From Dipteris shenzhenensis (Eukaryota > Polypodiophyta > Polypodiopsida > Gleicheniales): a DNA stretch of 64,000 nucleotides. Both the position numbers and the translations under genes were made by a program. The notes below the pieces were generated by a model. It did not search any database and was not told the DNA's origin. It was given only the letters and a program-made list of their open reading frames with translations. Positions 36,570 to 48,905 of the stretch are shown here, piece by piece (positions within the stretch are counted from its first letter, which is position 1; each line of letters opens with the position of its first letter). Location of the stretch: NCBI GenBank assembly GCA_047967505.1, contig CM106541.1; one strand, written 5' to 3'.

Positions 36570-37140
36570 TGGGGACTAAAAATTGAGACTCAAAGATCAT
36601 GGTACTATGTGGCACTCCAATTGTAGGGGAGACTTAAAGACCATGAACTTTTAGGCGAAGTGAATTTTAATGCTTAATGAATTATCATCTGCTGACATGG
36701 CAAGTGTGCATCAAAGGCTATCATGTGATGTTCTTAGGCTTGAATACTGTTATCTAAAGATAGTGATGTGAGTTTGATCAACATAATGTTATAAGGGCAA
36801 GTGAATTGAAATAAACTTTATGGTTTCATATTAGGGAAGCCTTTTTGGGCCAATTTGTATTGTTACATTTTCAATTCTATTCCCTAGACCATGTTATAGC
36901 TTGGGGTTAAAAACTTGAGACTCAAAGATCATGGTATTGTGTGGCACTAAAACCCTAGGGGCGACTTAAAATCCATGACTTTTTAGGGCCAAGTGAGACT
37001 TAATGCTTAATGGATTATCACTTTGGCATGGCAAGTGTGCACTGAAAGTTTATCACATCATGTCCTCCATAGGGGTTCTTAGGCTTAAATGCCATTATCG
37101 AAAGATATACATGTGAGCTTGATTAACATGATGTTACAAG
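36570..37140 (+). repeat. Diverged ~235-bp direct repeat pair
   Basis: About 36570-36800 and 36905-37140 share long blocks in order, including GAGACTCAAAGATCATGGTA, GTGTGGCACT-like, TTAATGCTTAATG.ATTATCA, ATGGCAAGTGTGCA and GTTCTTAGGCTT. An old duplication; no coding content seen. Confidence 0.85.
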
Positions 37141-37283
37141 TGCAATTTGATTATTATCAACACTTTACCTTATCTAAGATGAAGCATTTTTAGGCAAAAT
37201 AAAGTTGATTGCAGCTCTAAGCTAATAGAGAGCTTAGAGAGAAAATGTTTTGCACTACATGCTCATAGACAATGGTAATGAAC

Positions 37284-37331
37284 ATGACCACTCCTCTATT
37301 CTCATAGAGATGAGAACAGAGGAGTGGTCAT
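37284..37331. other. 48-nt near-perfect hairpin
   Basis: ATGACCACTCCTCT(A)TTCTCAT at 37284-37305 is followed by the loop AGAG and its inverted copy at 37310-37331. Of 22 base pairs, 21 are Watson-Crick and the other is a wobble or mismatch depending on strand. The arms are short for a plant MIR precursor but far longer than expected by chance in this spacer. Confidence 0.85.
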
Positions 37332-39670
37332 CATTAGTTGTCCTTGAGACCTATTTTTGCATGTATAACAGCACTGTTAGAGTGGAGAATAGGATGTTTC
37401 TGTTCTGAATCTCTATTTGCAATTGTTTTGAAAATAATGTTTCTTAGATTTAATACAACTCCCCCTCGTTGTGTGTGTGTAATTTCAACCATTGCAATTT
37501 GTAATATAACTTTACAGAAAGATATTCAATCCTATTACAGAGTGTTCAATATATATAGAGGGAGCTGGTATGCATTTTAGAAAAGACAAATTGTAAAACA
37601 ATCGTACACAAAGATATTGAAGTTGATTCTATTATCGATTGCCCAATGAAGTGTGTCAAGAATTAGATGTGAGTATAGCACACACTCTTTCTTTCATTAT
37701 CTTCTTTCCACCATATTTTCTAATGCTGATAGAATATGGTTCTTTGCCAAGCAGCAAGTTCCATATAGAAATTCATTGCCAACATCTAGTGCTATAGCCA
37801 ATTTAAAATCATTGTAGTCAAATATTCATGCACTTGACTAGGAGACTAAACTTCTATTTTGGTTGGATGACATAATTCCTTGGTTTTCTAAAGCACTTAT
37901 ATGTGCATTGCCAAGAGCGTGTTTGGAGTAGCACACTGTGCGTTGTCATCCCAAAACCTACTTAGGTTTAGAAACACGAGTTTATTATCATGAACAAGGC
38001 AATCTAGACCAAGGAGATAATAGAAATCCAATGCATACACTCTAGAGAGCTTGATGTATGAGCTTGAAAAGCACACATACAACTTTTCTATCTCCCATGC
38101 AAAAGTAGCACAGCTCCAAATGAGCACAAGAAAGGGTTACAAGGCCCACTCAAGAAATAGCTTCATGTCATCATAAAATGAAAAGCATATATCTATTTAT
38201 TTATTTCTCTAACATTTGGAGAACATTTGTTATCCACTAACATTGTTTAGGTTTAAGGTGCCAGCCATGTTGCAAAAAAGAACACAATGACCAAATAGTT
38301 GTTGAGGAGATTCAAAAATGTCCACATGTTATGTTGTTGAACATGCTCTTCAACATGCTGCCTAGTTTGCAAGCCATCATGTTGCCCATGATGGTGCTCA
38401 ATGTGTTCTCCATCATACTACCCATCTTGCACATCTTCTTGGCCATCATTGTGATCATCATTGGCTATTGGATCCTTGCTAGACATCTTGCATCCCATCT
38501 TGCTACCAGTCACGTTGGCAATCATGCTCAATAAGTTGTATATCTTGGTGCCCTTCATGATACTCCACATCCCCTTCCTTGGTGTCCCCTCTTCTATCTC
38601 CATGCCCTAGATTAACATCTTTGAAGGACACATCTTTTGATTTGTCTTCTTACATATAGGGAAAAAGAGTGAATCTAGTTCTTAGATAACAATAGTACAA
38701 TAATGAAAAGGACACTTTAAACTTACTGAATCAGAACATATATTGATTCTGATTTAATAGTACATAATATGTCAACAAATGCATAAAGGAGACCATCCAT
38801 TGTGGTGCATCATACAAAACTGGATACATATGCACAATGTTCATATGAAATACCAAAGAAGATTGCATTAATGGAAACTATCAACTAAAAATAGGTTGGT
38901 CCTTTCACTACAATTGAGCATCTCTTGGCAAATGGCATGCAACATCATAGCATTGCAAGTGAAAATGAGCTTGAACAACTATGCAATAGATATTCACGGA
39001 ACTAGTGGCTATTGTCAAATCATAATGAGAGCCGGTCACTCTCCAATCAAATTCATTTCTTGAATCATGAAGATTAAACTAGGTGCTTTTCTATAATGAG
39101 AGTTGTAATGAGAGCTCTAAAAACGCAAATGATTGATGTTCAAGCTTTGGAGGGGCTTGAGAGGAAGACAATGGCCTTCATCAAGAGTCTACACAAGTCT
39201 ATAAGTGCTTTTTCATGTGAAATTACCAACTTCGGAAGATCATCAGAAAGGTCCTCAAGGACATTGTTCAAAAGAAGGATGCCAGACTGCACACCCCTTG
39301 AAGAAATAGCATGGCGACTACAAGAACTGGAAGAAGCTGAAGGTGATGTGCAAGCTCTCCAACTGTTGACATTTGTCATGGCATTCTTGTTTGCCTTGAT
39401 GAACAACCTCATGCAGCGCCGCGTCTCTAACCCTCGCTTGTAAAGATGGCTGCGATATCATGAGGGTTGGTCCTTTTAAGATTGTCTACGAGCTATTCTA
39501 TGCTGAAAATTCTTCCCATGTAGTATTTCACAATACACCAGTCACACCCTACCCTGCCTATGTGTGCTTTGTGGATGTATCTTCACCTGATTTTTAGTTC
39601 AACCTACCTCTTTCCATTGTTTGCCCATAGATAAGCCTCATTTCGTCTCTCTCTTTTCCATTTTCCAAGC
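37332..39670. other. Spacer with one unassigned open frame
   Basis: Mainly AT-rich sequence. A plus-strand open frame at 39096-39443 (115 codons) is Arg/Glu/Leu-rich, with a possible coiled segment around IAWRLQELEEAEGD. I do not recognise it; it could be a captured exon or chance. Nothing else is supported. Confidence 0.4.
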
Positions 39671-40640
39671 ATGGCTGACATTCTCGTGTTTTGTGGATGG
39701 GTTGAAGAAAATCCAAATGAGTATCTTATGGCTTTCAAGCGTCGTCGTGTTTCTCTCAACTTTCTTACTTAAGACAGATGGCTGTTGGTTCTTCCCACAT
39801 TTCTAGAGGGTTTGACTCAAGTATGGTATGAGAAGTAGGCCAAAGACGTTCGCCAAAGCTGGCCAAGGTTGACAGCAGCGATGATTGAGTATTTCGACAA
39901 AGAAGAGGAGCCGGAGAATGTGTACCTACAGGTGGCAAACTTGAAGCAGTCAGAAGGTGAGATGGAATGTCGATATGTGGATCGAGCGGCCGTGCTCCTG
40001 GACCGTTTAATTGCCACACAGGAGGACAATGCCGGATTTTGAGCTGGAATGAGTTGGGCTACCTTGTAGCAGGAGCAAGTGATGAATTCCGCCTCAAGCT
40101 TAAATGGGAGAATCCAGAAACTATGGTGCTAGCACATGAGATTGCTCAAAAGTTTGATAAAGTTCAATCTGACCCCGCTTCAAAGAAGATGATTGTCCCT
40201 CTACAACCCCCTCAATTCCTGCAACAACAACCTGGGGGGTCTAACTCAGGGGCATTCCCCCACCCCTCATTAGGGATGTATCCACTGCCTCCACCTCAAA
40301 TGTATGGTCCTCCCTTAGATGCTTACCCTCAACAAGGTGTATATTCTCACCCTCCACCTCGAAGATTTCCCCAGCCTCACCCACGAGCTCCCCTCCTTTC
40401 TACTCCCTCGGCCCCTCCCCAGCTAAAGAGGCCCCCCCTGCAATAGAACCTGGAGTCCAATGACCTAGCCAAGGCCCTGAATGATCTTCGGCTTGAAATG
40501 GTGGGCATCAAAAATCAAGCCAACCACCCTCCAAGAGACTGTGCTAATGTTGTATGCTACGACTGCCACCAGAAGGGTCATTATCGCACGGAATGTCCCA
40601 ATATTTCAAGGGTGAATCTTCTAAGTGAATATAGATAATT
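39671..40640 (+). pseudogene. Ty3 gag (matrix/capsid and zinc knuckle), broken
   Basis: Starts at ATG 39671 with ENPNEYLMAFKRRR, a typical retrotransposon gag opening, then stops at ~39770 and ~39836. It continues in the same frame to a frameshift near 40020. The next frame (39967-40446) gives the capsid end and a Pro/Gln-rich linker. It ends with CYDCHQKGHYRTEC at 40555-40596, an RNA-binding CX2CX4HX4C knuckle. Confidence 0.82.
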
Positions 40641-42643
40641 GCTGTGTCAAAAATGTGTGTGTTGATGGGGGAGCTGCATGTAATATCATGGTGCCCCGAA
40701 TCATGAAGAAATTGAATTTGAAATGTACAAGGCGTTCCTCCACTTGAATCAAGGTAGCAGATGGTTGATGACTCACCACCCTGGGAGTCATTGAGGATTT
40801 GCCCATCACTGTCAATGGGTTGACCACCACCGTCAATTTCTATGTAGCGAACATTGAAGATACAGGTAGGAGTTACCCAGCCATACTCGGGAGACCATGG
40901 TTAAGAAAGAGTGATGCAGTCAGCTATTGGAAGACAGGACACATGTCTTTTGGTGCTTCTAAGGAGAAGATCCTGGTGCAACCCGGTGCCACGGAACCAG
41001 AAGAAGAAGGGGAGCAAGACAGTGATACTCTCTCATCCTCGGTGTCTAAATCAATGGAAGAATCAAACGGGGGGAGGAATTCTCAGAGGAGGAAGTTTAC
41101 ACGATGGGGGTGTCTTCGACCCTGCCACTTGCAGAAAAGGTAACAGCTAGTCCTCAACAGCTTGAATCTATGCTTTCCCCAGACCTCACTCCAAGTGAGA
41201 AAGACGAGTTCCTAGAAATGTTCAAAGATTTCCCTGACCTTTTTGCAACTAGCTACCGCCACCTTTGCCATGTGTGTGTCAAGGCCCCTACAGACCGATG
41301 CTTTGCGCTCAGAGTTGCAAATACTTCGCTAGGTTTATTGTTCCGGTTTACAATACTGAATGGGTTTCACCAGTGGTAGTCACCCCAAAGAAAAACAACA
41401 AGTGGAGGGTCTGCATCAACTATAAGAAACTCAATGCGGCCACCAAGAGGGATCATCATCCTCTGCCCTTTCAAGACCTCATTCTTGAGAAGGTAAGTGG
41501 TCATGAGATGTATACTTTCTGTGATGGTTACTCCGGGTTTTATCAAATCAGAATTGCCGAAGAAGATGTGCTTAAAACCACACTTGCCACACCTTGGGGG
41601 ACATTTGCATTCAAAGTAATGCCATTTGGCCTCACCAATGCTCCTGCTACCTTTCAAAGATTTATGCAGATGGTGTTTGCTCCTTATTTGGGGGATTTCT
41701 TGGAGGTGTTTTTAGATGATTTTTGTATATTCTCGTCACGAAAGGAGCACGTCATGAAGGTTAGGTTGGCCTTCCAAAGGGTCAATGATGTGAATGGCAG
41801 TCTCAACCTTGAGAAATGTACCATTGGAGCCACTCAAGGGAGGTTACTAGGACATATTGTCTCATCTGAGGGCGTCAAAAGCCTGACCCCGAGAAGGTAG
41901 AAGCTATCCTCAAGCTCTCCCCACCAACAACCAAATGTCAGGTACGCTCATTTGTTAATCTCGCAGGATACTATCGCCGCTTCATTGATCAATATGCTAC
42001 TTTGACATGACCCATGACTATGCTATTAAAAGATGGGGTTGATTTCTCTTGGGATGAGGATTGTGATCATGGGTTTGCACAAATCAAGAATGCTCTAGCT
42101 TCAGAACCCATTCTACGCAATCCAGACTGGTCAAAGACTTTCTATATCAATCCTAGGTTTGGTGAGCACACTCTGGCAGGTATTCTTCTCCAGCAAGGGG
42201 AGGATCGGTTCATGTATCCCGTTCGATTTGCTTCTTGACAATTGCTCGACATTGAGCGACTCTATTCAGAGGCTGACAAGCATGCCTTGTCTTTGGTGTT
42301 TTGCATTGAGAAATTTAAGCATATACAAAAGAATCGACAAAAGGGCCGCTTGGATGCTAAGATTCGCAAGGGATGGGAAAGACACTTTGCTGAGGGGGAT
42401 GTTGTGCTATGCTTTGATAACAGATTGGACCACCAAATGGATAAGTTTCTACCACTATGGGCCGGTCCATACAAAGTCATCAAGGAACATAGCAATGGGT
42501 CTATACAAGTTCAAGAGCTGCATGAGCCATATGGCAAGAAGGTGATCAACAAGTGTTACCTCAAGCCCTTCTTTGTGCGTGATGGACCCAGGCATGGAAA
42601 TGCTACGCATTCCCTGCCTGGGGGGGGGAACTGTTATGGATGA
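40641..42643 (+). pseudogene. Ty3 pol (protease-RT-RNase H-integrase tail), broken
   Basis: The protease has VDGGAACNIM (~40655-40685), with DGG in place of the usual D-S/T-G, and YPAILGRPWLRKSDAV (~40873-40920). The RT (41340-41900) has WRVCINYKKLNAATKRDHH, CDGYSGFYQIRI and the catalytic VFLDDF (41706-41723). A stop follows at ~41899. RNase H begins at 42014 and reaches the SLVFCIEKFKH block. It then jumps to the integrase C-terminal part starting KNRQKGRLDAKIRKGWERHF (~42331). The missing RNase H end, integrase zinc finger and DDE core are all present in copy 2. Frameshifts near 41150 and 42238 also break it. Confidence 0.85.
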
Positions 42644-43622
42644 ATTTGTCTAAGGAAAAAGGCATAAATATGAGTTTGTGTTTGTATGTGTGGCAATAGT
42701 ATAATAGAATATGGTGTGCATAGGGCCCAAGGTTGAGGTGGCAGGGCATGACCATGTGCCACCCTTCCACGTAAGAGGACCCATAAGATGTGTCGTACAT
42801 AATCCATGGTAGTAATATTATAAAATGTAAGGTGGCATGGCTCCTCCATGTGCCACCCCTCCACCTAGGCTACATTTAGTGAGATATGGCTCAAAGTCCA
42901 TGGGAGAAGTAATATAAAATAGGTGGAGATGGATATTATATTTGGTTATTCCCTCCATATAGGATAGGCCCATGTGGGGGAGGTATAGATAGTCCAAGGA
43001 TGCAAGTTAAATAATGGGGAAAGTAGGATAAGGTGGCAAGATTCCTTGTGCCAACCCTCCACTTGTCCTCCTAGATGTTTGAACATATTATAAAATTGGG
43101 AGAGACCAAGGGAGTATCATAGACTTGAGATATGGGGCTTGATTTATGTGGAAAAATGAGGCAAAGGGTTGTAGCACACAATTGAGAGTGCGTAACCGCC
43201 TAGCCCACATGGGAGACTTTTCCACACACACCATACATGTGGGAGGATGCATTTATTGGGAGAGAGCCCCTCTCTTGGCTATAAAAGGAGGGGGCTATTC
43301 CTTGATGAGACATGCTCATTCTTGTAAAGCCACCTGGCTAGTACTTTGATTTCTCCCTTCCCTTCCTTTCAAAATAAAGCATGGTCCTCTTCCCTTGATG
43401 TCTTCATCTTTACATTCCTCCTCCCATCATGTGCATGCTTCTCTTCCCCCTCTCCCTTTCCCCTTGTGTCATAGTCTCCCTCTTCATTCCCTCCCCTTCT
43501 AATTCCTTTTCCCCTCCCATGATAACGTTTCGCCCTCACGTTCTCCTTTCCTCTATGGCCCTCGAGCATCGCCATGCGTAGCATCTAGCCTCTGGTCCTG
43601 ATTTCTTTTCCGGCTAAAAGTG
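42632..43622 (+). repeat. 3' LTR of Ty3 copy 1
   Basis: Starts TGTTATGGAT right after a polypurine tract (nine Gs then AA, 42620-42630) and matches 62100-61110 of copy 2 on the other strand throughout. TATAAAA lies at 43280-43286 and an AATAAAG poly-A signal near 43373. The end is set where the two copies stop matching (CCGGCTAA.AGTG), without the usual CA. Confidence 0.85.
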
Positions 43623-45297
43623 TTTTAACCTATCAAACATCTATCCCATTACATTACTGGACCAGTTTTCAATGTTAAAGTAAATCAATTACAAACATCT
43701 ACTATTGCCTTTTCTAAACAACTAGTGAGAATAGTCTGTTAATAACCAACCTCAATACCTCATAAGTGAGAATAATCCATATCATACCATTCCTCTTAAA
43801 AAGATGTCAAAGTGGGATTCAATTATTATCCTCATATTTATATCAGTACATTGCAAAAAGTACAATGCTACTGATGATTAGTCTCCAATAAAGAGTTGAA
43901 TTATATTTAAAAATACTTGGAGAAAATCCATTGTAGAGTGTTTCTCGAAGTTGCCAACACCGTGTCTTCATGCCTTCGATTTTCTAATGCAAACCTGATG
44001 GAGAGGTATGCCGACTCACTTGCATCCATTCACAAACATAGCACGTTAGAACATGTACACTATGAATTGTGGGACTGTAGCCTTCAATGCCGGCACATAG
44101 TTGTTATCCATGTCACTCAATCTAGATTAGCATAATCAAATCCTGGCATTTTACTATTCAATAGTAATCAGAGGTGGGCAATTGAAGATATGTAGAAATG
44201 TATATAAAGTGTTAGTGAAATCCAAGTAATAAGTGGGAATCTCAAATAAACCATAAATATGGGAGTTCCAACCAAGTCCAAGGGAATTCCCAAGGTCGAA
44301 AAATCCAAATACAACCTCAGTATACTTACCATACATTGGCTAAAAATTAAATACTTACACTTATACCTCAAAGGAAATAACCAAGACAAAGGTTAGAAAA
44401 TTTAATTTACATTGGCCAGAGTACTAGCCCAAGAAGCAACTTCAAACAATAAAGGAGATTGCCCAATGAAGCAACCTTCAACCATAGAGGAGATTACCCA
44501 AGAGTATGCCAAGTGTGGACGGTTTGAAGCAATTCCACCAAGGAATAGAGTAGATTCAAGCCCAATAATTTATATACATATATGCAAGCTTATAGCCCAT
44601 GTATACTTAATCTCCAGTAATACAAGTGGTTTATCTTTTTTCTACATGATCAAACCAATCATTATATTGATCTATTCTACCCCACACTATCCTAAAGGAT
44701 CCTTCAAAAATGTCCTAAAGGATCTCTTCAAAAATATATCTGCCATCTATGCCAATAAAAGACAACCTAATAAAACCATGGTGAAATCTTATTCCATATG
44801 TAGAGTGTCCCCTTAGGTCCTTAGGGAAATGAGCTACACTCATAACCCCTCTTCAAAACAATTCCTCCAAAATTTCTAGAGATCATTCCCCTACAAAGAA
44901 TAGACAATAGTTTGGGTAGAAGAACTTTCGGCAACAAAATAGACAACAAGTGACCTCTAATGTCTATAACAATGGATGTAAAAGAAATGCCAACAAAGGT
45001 AGATAACTATCTAGAAATCTTAGTAAGATGAATATTTATACAAATGCAAATAGAAGAGCTAGAAAGTGCATTTTAAGTAGAGTTCCTAGAATTTGGGAGC
45101 CAAAATGTTTCAAGTATCAAAGAGATCATTCTCATCAAAGGGGTCAATCCTAGAATAGTCATTCTCATCAAAGGGGTCAATCCTAGAATAGTCATTCTAG
45201 ATAAGCTAGATAATATGTATCGAAGCAGATCCAATTCCCATGGTATTTTTTTCTCCATCCTCCAAGTCTAATTTTAGGAGATTAGCATGCCCAACTT
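43623..45297. other. AT-rich spacer, possible gag remnant
   Basis: An open frame at 44412-44816 has no known domain. Near 45107-45140 a reading CFKYQRDHSHQRG looks like a decayed CCHC knuckle, followed by a 33-bp unit repeated twice in tandem (45127-45159, 45160-45192). This may be an old retroelement; the evidence is weak. Confidence 0.4.
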
Positions 45298-45470
45298 GAA
45301 TGGTTGGGATACAACGTTCTGAAAATGTTAAACATGCACTCGTGAGTGTAGACATACATTACTCATGATCCTATACTGACGGACCCGAAAGGTAGCATTA
45401 ATGGAAGTACTGGAGGCTACGTAGGTAGTAATATGTTCGTAGCTCTCTCTTATTGTGGCTTTCTCTTATC
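45298..45470 (+). repeat. Direct repeat A, left copy
   Basis: Starts GAATGGTTGGGATACAAC and recurs in the same orientation at 48730-48905. Right after it a ~16-bp unit (TTATCGTGGCTTTCTC) is repeated about four times up to ~45510. Confidence 0.88.
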
Positions 45471-45933
45471 GTGGCTTTCTCTTATCGTAGCTCTCTCTTA
45501 TCGCAACTTTATCCCGCATAGAGCTATAGCCAAAAAACTGTGATCAACTCGTACAATTCTCAATATCCAGTGGAGCACACGGGATTGCAAGGAAGCAGAG
45601 GTCTCTTAGGATCCATCGGGTCTCACCATGCAGAGATACCTCTAAGCATAAGGCCAGTAAAATATAGTAGCTTACAACTTTTTGTGGTCGTTGTCACCCA
45701 AACTTTGTTCACATGTAGGAATGGCATATCGAGCCAAGTGGAAGGTTTGATCGTAAAGTGGCTAGTGTAAGGAGATTCATTTAAGGAGAGCTTGTAGTCA
45801 CGTAGGAGAGCCAGTAGGACAAATATTCATCTGTAGAGAGCATAGTAACCAAAAATTCGTCATGCATACGGTCGGTCATTTTTGCTATAGTCAACTTTTC
45901 CTTAGGCTAGAACTCTAGGAAGCAGCACTTAGT

Positions 45934-46709
45934 CTAACTCAAATGACCTACGTGGAGTCCGAATGCTCCAGAGAAGCTTGAATGATGGTTCATGAAAGAT
46001 CACGGTAAATAAGAGTGATTGTTTTATAAAGTGGTCGCCTAGCTATGCAGGTCTAGAGGCAGAAAGGCACAAAATATCTACTGCTTTCGCAAGAGTCGTA
46101 GGAGTCGTAAAAAATGCAGACATGCATAAAAGACAGTGGGTTTGATAATCGTAAAAGCATATCTCCCACAGATCATTTTTTTGTTGTTGTTTGGGCTCAC
46201 CTTTGTGGGAGAACCCATAAACAATTAGAGGAAAGGAGATGCAAAGTGCTGTATCCGCACTATGGAGGTCAAGTGATTTCCTACATCCAGATGAACGTCA
46301 TCGTAGTGGCACAACTCTTCTATTTCCCTGGTTACCTGCACACGACATTTTGAAGGCTCAATAGTATCCCAAGTGGTCGAGAAGGAGCCCGAATGGTTCT
46401 AGAGCTAGTCGCCCATCTCTGATGTATTCGCCCAGTTGATTAGAGAAGCATAGGTGTATGAGTACCAGGATACTTCCAAGACATATGCAGATATGTCAAG
46501 CCCGTCGGCTCCTGTGTTCAACAACAATCAAGGCGTAACTTCCAACAACCAATGTGGTTGATAACATCTATTCGGTAGTTGAGTAACGTGGTTCTAGAAT
46601 ATATCTCAAAATATCTTCACAACCTAGATATCCAAGTGGACTTGCTACAAACTCCGCTAGTCTTGTTTGCCAAGGTAGAGGGAGATAATACAGAGCTTTC
46701 TTCCTCCAG
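45934..46709 (+). repeat. Inverted repeat arm B, left
   Basis: About 775 bp whose reverse complement occurs at 47962-48730. Matching open frames in both arms (46114-46353 plus; 48319-48651 minus) include HLCGRTHKQ and VLYPHYGGQVISYIQMNVIV. DNA identity explains this, and no protein family was recognised. Confidence 0.9.
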
Positions 46710-47297
46710 TTTCGTGGTGCGGAGAAGCTACGTAAGCTTGCTGGGCGAGTTCTCTCATAAGCCTACTTCATCTCCTCCATTTTGAAGACCACGATATGAT
46801 AAGAAAACATAGCCAGTAGAAGGAATGGCGGAGGTATGGCGTTTGCTTTCAGGATATAGAGGCTCCTATATAAAGTAAAAAAACAGTCTATTAAGTACCT
46901 GCACAATGGAGATGAGCACGATCCTCCAAGTTGATGTTGTTGGCGAAGATGGTAGAAGTCCATGCTCCCACAAGTCCATTATTATAGATCTTCTCGTAGT
47001 GCGGTTGAGGAGTCCCCATTCTCTTGCAATGTGAGCTTAGGAGCTGTGTATGCAGTCCACCAATGTCCTGCTCGTGTAGAATGCATTGGGTACTCCATCT
47101 TGGTAATAGGGAGAGAGAGCGGGGGGGAGGATGTACTTCCCCATACATTTATTCCCATAATAGAGCACGTTTCTTAGACCAGTCCCCACATATGCTCTCT
47201 TACATAATCTCTTACAAAAAGATCCTCAAGGATCACATGCCAACTAGAGCCATTGAATTCCACTAGTGGTCCAAGCAAGATGCCTTGATTCACCCTG
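46710..47297 (+). other. 588-bp segment interrupting the left arm only
   Basis: In the right arm, B' and C' are contiguous; in the left arm this segment separates B from C. It therefore looks like an insertion, or was lost on the right. It contains CTATATAAAG at ~46866-46876 like an LTR promoter, and it could be a solo LTR. No target duplication was verified. Confidence 0.6.
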
Positions 47298-47961
47298 CAT
47301 CATTTATTACCTATGGTACAAGTGTCCATATTCTGTCTTTTTTTTAAAATCTAAAAATTGTTAATATACAACTCATTAGTAATGGGTCACTAAAGTGCTG
47401 ACAAGTGTTCTATGTGTACTTGGTCAGGGGGCCACCTCTTTTCTCACCACGTGGAGGTCCAAGTTGTTTCAAGCTTTTACCAAGGACATTTTTCTTTCTA
47501 TAATATTTAATTATAACGGTCATAAACATATATAAATCACATCTATCCCATTTTGGTTTCCCTTATCATGGTTATGGATGCTAAACCCATCTCCTATTTT
47601 CTATAAATAAATAATCATGAAGAAAAGGTCCATGATATTCTTATGGACAATTAAAGAGTTGATAAACAGAAATGGGGTGGATGTGATTTATATATGTTTA
47701 GACCCCAAGGATTTATATATGTTGAGACCTCTTCTTATGACCTTTATAATTAAATATTATAGAAAGAAAAATGTCCTTGGTAAAAGCTTGAAAATTTTGG
47801 ACCTCCACGTGGTGAGAAAAGAGGTGGCCCCCTAACCAAGTATGCATAGAACACTCGTCAGCACTTTAGTGACCCATTACTAATGAGTTGTATATTAACA
47901 ATTTTTAAATTTTAAAAAAAAAAGACAAAAAATAGACACTTGTACCATAGGTAATAAATGA
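47298..47961. repeat. Inner inverted repeat C / C' with short loop
   Basis: Left arm ~47298-47565 pairs with right arm ~47657-47961 around a ~90-bp loop. Matching blocks include CATCATTTATTACCTATGG, CATTAGTAATGGGTCACT-type and ACCAAGGACATTTTTCTTTC. The right arm has an extra ~30-bp duplication near 47695-47730. Confidence 0.9.
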
Positions 47962-48730
47962 TGGAGGGGAAGAAAGCTCTATATTATCTCCCTCTACCTT
48001 GGCAAACAAGACTAGCAGAGTTTGTAGCAAGTCCGCTTGGATATCTAGGTTGTGAAGATATTCTGAGATATATTCTAGAACCACATTACTCAACTACCGA
48101 ATAGATGTTATCAACCACATTGGTTGCTGGAAGTCACACCTTCATTGTTGTTGAATAGAGGAGGCGACGGGCTTGACATATCTACATATGTCTTGGAAGT
48201 ATCCCAGTACTCATACACCTATGCTTCTCTAATCAACTGGGCGAATACATCAGAGATGGGCGACTAGCTCTAGAACCATTCGGGCTCCTTCTCCACCACT
48301 TGGGATACTATTGAGCCTTCAAAATGTCGTGTGCAGGTAACCTGCAAAATAGAAGAGTTGTGCCACTACGATGACGTTCATCTGGATGTAGGAAATCACT
48401 TGACCTCCATAGTGCGGATATAGCACTTCGCATCTCCTTTCCTTTGATTGTTTATGGGTTCTCCCACAAAGGTGAACCCAAACAACAACAAAAAAACGAT
48501 TTGTGGGAGATATGCTTTTACGATTATCAAACCCACTTTCTTTTATGCGTCTGCATTTTTTACGACTCCGACGACTCTTGCGGAAGCAGTAGATATTTTG
48601 TGCCTTTCTGCCTCTAGACCCGCATAGCCAGGCGACCACTTTACAAAACAATCACTCCTATTGATCTTTCATGAACCATCATTCAGGCTTCTCTGGAGCA
48701 TTTGGACTTCATGTAGGTCATTGGAGTTAG
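47962..48730 (-). repeat. Inverted repeat arm B', right
   Basis: Reverse complement of 45934-46709, directly joined to C' on its left and to direct repeat A on its right. Confidence 0.9.
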
Positions 48731-48905
48731 AATGGTTGGGATACAACATTCTGAAAATGTTAGACATACACTCGTGAGCGTAGACATACATTTTTTACTC
48801 ATGATCCTATACTGACGGACCCGAAACGTAGCATCGATGGAAGTACTGGAGGCTACGTAGGTAGTAATATGTTTGTGGCTCTCTCTTATTGTGGTTTTCT
48901 CTTAT
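48730..48905 (+). repeat. Direct repeat A, right copy
   Basis: Same orientation as 45298-45470, with a few substitutions and a 4-5-base T insertion. It abuts the outer end of arm B' without a gap, then ends at an (AC)-rich stretch. Confidence 0.88.

Larger units (their letters stand above)
39671..43622 (+). mobile_element. Ty3/gypsy retrotransposon copy 1, internally deleted, with 3' LTR
   Basis: Order on the plus strand: gag, CCHC knuckle, protease, reverse transcriptase, start of RNase H, C-terminal end of integrase, polypurine tract, LTR. The RT sequence resembles the plant Tat/Athila group. The middle is deleted between RNase H and the integrase tail near 42321. No 5' LTR is visible before gag, so the left end is truncated. 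A relative of the same family lies inverted at 61.1-64 kb. Confidence 0.88.

Noticed and set aside
45298-48905. Full-length LTR retrotransposon with repeat A as LTRs
   Set aside because: Repeat A is only ~175 bp, the interior is itself inverted, and no gag/pol, primer site or polypurine tract was seen.
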